Shown piece by piece: positions 62,922-64,000 of a stretch of 64,000 nt of DNA. This DNA is from Sphingobium sp. (GTDB lineage: Bacteria > Pseudomonadota > Alphaproteobacteria > Sphingomonadales > Sphingomonadaceae). The stretch lies in assembly GCF_003248505.1 (NCBI RefSeq), contig NZ_QFOA01000009.1, positions 21,217 through 85,216 on the forward strand. Reading direction: 5' to 3'. Within the stretch, counting starts at the first letter, position 1. Each line of letters starts with the position of its first letter. The notes beneath the pieces were generated by a model that was not told the origin of the DNA, made no database searches, and saw only the letters and a list, made by a program, of their open reading frames with translations. Both the position numbers and the translations under genes were made by a program.

Positions 62922-63423
62922 GTTCCGCCCATGCTCGCATAACTATCGCGATGGCTTTGGCCAGATGTTTTTCAACCGTTGAAACGGATAGCGACATTTC
63001 CTCCGCTATTTCGAGCATCGATTTTTCGTGGATGCGCCGCAGGATGAAAACGCGGCGGCATTGCGGCGGCAGCGACTCGACGATGGTTTCGACCTGACGC
63101 AACGCTTCGCGGGCGTGAAGCTGGGTTTCGATATTGTTCTCGCCGCCCAGCAATTCCAGATCGGCGATCGTTTCGAAGCTCACCACCTTGTTGCGGCGCG
63201 CGGCATCGATGACGAGGTTGCGGGCGATGGTGAAGAGATAGGCGCGCCCGGTCGTGACGTTTTCCCAATTCTCAGTGGCATAGGCCCGTGTCAGGACTTC
63301 GGCGACCATGTCCTCAAGTTCGTGGTTAGAAGGCAGGATGCGCCTCAACCGACCGCGCAGAGCGGCTTCCTGTGGAAGGATGACCGTCTTGAACCACTCC
63401 AGTTTCGCTCGAACCCGATGCAC
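62818..63423 (-). CDS. FecI-like ECF sigma factor
   Basis: 201 aa from a GTG with AGGGGG six bases upstream. Sigma region 2 is HELEDMVAEVLTRAY... and AYLFTIARNLVIDAARR; region 4 has LPPQCRRVFILRRIHEKSM and SVSTVEKHLAKAI, as in the iron-starvation group. The Arg-rich tail after residue 170 overlaps fecR. It should drive a TonB-dependent transporter gene elsewhere. Confidence 0.93.
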   Translation of the reverse strand: MHRVRAKLEWFKTVILPQEAALRGRLRRILPSNHELEDMVAEVLTRAYATENWENVTTGRAYLFTIARNLVIDAARRNKVVSFETIADLELLGGENNIETQLHAREALRQVETIVESLPPQCRRVFILRRIHEKSMLEIAEEMSLSVSTVEKHLAKAIAIVMRAWAEREETDFERAGVGTKVRQRGMERDRGAGRAPAGQA

Positions 63424-63612
63424 GTCTACCCCCTAGACTTGTCAGTCGCGCCTCTCCGTCTTTTCTTCGATTTGTAACAGTCAATCATTCTTGCACGGGG
63501 CTGTCCAGCGGGGTGCGACCTTTTTTTGTCGGATCGACCGGAAAGTTCCCCGCTGGCGCAAAATAATTGTGGATATGTGGCCTCAAGCGCACGGTTGCTG
63601 CGTGGGGTCAGG

Positions 63613-63813
63613 TCAGTCGGGCGGCGGCGGAAGCTCGTCCGGGCCGCGCGCAGGCTCGTCATAATCGGGGGATACCGGGCTGACCTCGTCCGGTTCGCGC
63701 ATCGGCGCTTCGTCGGGCACGTTGAGCGGGGGGGCTTCGTCCGGCGATTGGGGCTGGATGATGTCGGGGGCGGGGATGCCGTCGGGGTTGGGGGCGGGAC
63801 GAGTGGCCATCAT
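63613..63813 (-). CDS. small acidic Pro-rich protein
   Basis: 66 aa (ATG 63813; ATG 63810 also fits) with GGAG just upstream. The sequence is mainly Pro, Asp and Glu, with PDE repeated four times (PDEAPP, PDEAPM, PDEVSP, PDELPP). No signal peptide or hydrophobic part is present, so it is probably disordered. Function unknown; a good ribosome-binding site and the repeats support expression. The 189 bases before it toward the sigma gene hold no clear gene. Confidence 0.55.
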   Translation of the reverse strand: MMATRPAPNPDGIPAPDIIQPQSPDEAPPLNVPDEAPMREPDEVSPVSPDYDEPARGPDELPPPPD

Positions 63814-63888
63814 GTCTCTCCTTCTGGTCTTCGACGAAGGCTACGCACGGGAGCATCGGGCAGTTCCGCCGGGGCGCGCCACTATCCC

Positions 63889-63917
63889 TTGCCTCTTATC
63901 GCGCTTTTCTCTATGCC
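63889..63917 (+). promoter_or_regulatory. promoter of tRNA-Leu
   Basis: TTGCCT, 17 bases, TATGCC, ending 19 bases before the tRNA. Matches the sigma-70 consensus loosely. Confidence 0.5.
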
Positions 63918-63936
63918 GCGCCGACCGGCGACCGAT

Positions 63937-64000
63937 GCGGGCGTGGCGAAACTGGTAGACGCGCCAGATTTAGGTTCTGGTATCGCAAGATGTGGGGGTT
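63937..64000 (+). tRNA. tRNA-Leu (TAG), truncated by the window end
   Basis: The first 64 bases of a class II tRNA: GCGGGCG acceptor arm, D arm GCGAAACTGGTAGACGC, anticodon stem CCAGA/TCTGG with TAG at 63971-63973, and the start of the long variable arm. The 3' half lies beyond the window. Confidence 0.9.

Noticed and set aside
63520..63580. Possible general-stress sigma promoter (GGAAC) upstream of the ECF sigma gene
   Set aside because: GGAAC is present on the minus strand but no matching -10 (GTT) at the right distance was found.
1..64000. Search for CRISPR arrays, transposases, integrases and phage genes
   Set aside because: No spaced repeats of CRISPR type and no transposase or integrase motif were found by eye. 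Two tRNA genes were checked for adjacent integrases; none was seen.

Overview
The window reads as chromosomal DNA of a sphingomonad-like alphaproteobacterium (order Sphingomonadales). This is inferred from high GC with long antisense shadow ORFs, a C4-pathway 5-aminolevulinate synthase, a MucR/Ros regulator, betaine-lipid genes btaAB, the nfuA-tsaB-rimI / fur-plsC-miaB-phoH-ybeY-corC neighbourhood and the carboxyspermidine route to spermidine. No insertion sequence, phage gene, integrase or CRISPR array was seen, and no gap between genes exceeds 300 bases. The region is mostly core genome with a few accessory blocks.

Layout. 1-4160 (+): the end of ispE, then an N-formylglutamate amidohydrolase, a small lipoprotein, NAD(P)HX repair (nnr) and a 23S-type RNA methyltransferase, every junction a 4-base start/stop overlap. 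4203-8017 (-): a spermidine block (carboxyspermidine dehydrogenase, decarboxylase, ornithine decarboxylase). 8204-9692 (+): fasciclin protein and TauE/SafE permease. 9700-12276 (-): ATP-dependent DNA ligase with its partner MBL-fold exonuclease. 12407-14277 (+): btaA-btaB, preceded by a four-unit, 11-bp-period direct repeat that looks like a Pho box. 14314-16519 (-): hemA, murI. 16637-22147 (+): acyltransferase, plsY, dprA, topA. 22164-24656 (-): lepB-rnc-era. 24837-27761 (+): pgi, gor. 27768 (-): UspA. 28409-32246 (+): pdhC, a hotdog thioesterase, lpdA, PAP2 phosphatase. 32121-41220 (-): DUF2142 protein, then corC, ybeY, phoH, miaB, plsC, fur, mucR, rimI, tsaB, nfuA. 41316-46456 (+): a PNPOx-like protein, an RhlE-type helicase and an M16 peptidase.

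46460-53247 is a drug-efflux locus: a divergent TetR repressor, a palindromic operator, the membrane-fusion adaptor, an RND pump and its outer-membrane channel. The adaptor reading frame is broken by a single in-frame TAG while its neighbours are intact, so the pump is predicted to be non-functional unless the stop is suppressed or is a sequence error. A tRNA-Arg(CCG) follows. 53415-55336 (-) holds a small secreted protein, nth and dapB; 55435 (+) is a CobB sirtuin.

56198-61881 (+) is a tightly overlapping five-gene surface-glycan cluster: zinc-ribbon methyltransferase, flippase, GT4 glycosyltransferase, FkbM methyltransferase and GT-C-like membrane protein. 61890-63423 (-) is an ECF sigma/FecR pair without a neighbouring TonB receptor. 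The window ends in a small acidic Pro-rich ORF and a truncated tRNA-Leu(TAG).

The points most worth following up are the Pho-box-like array before btaAB, the nonsense codon in the efflux adaptor, the glycan cluster, and a strong terminator lying inside the start of the PAP2 gene. All functional calls come from reading motifs by eye; no database search was run.
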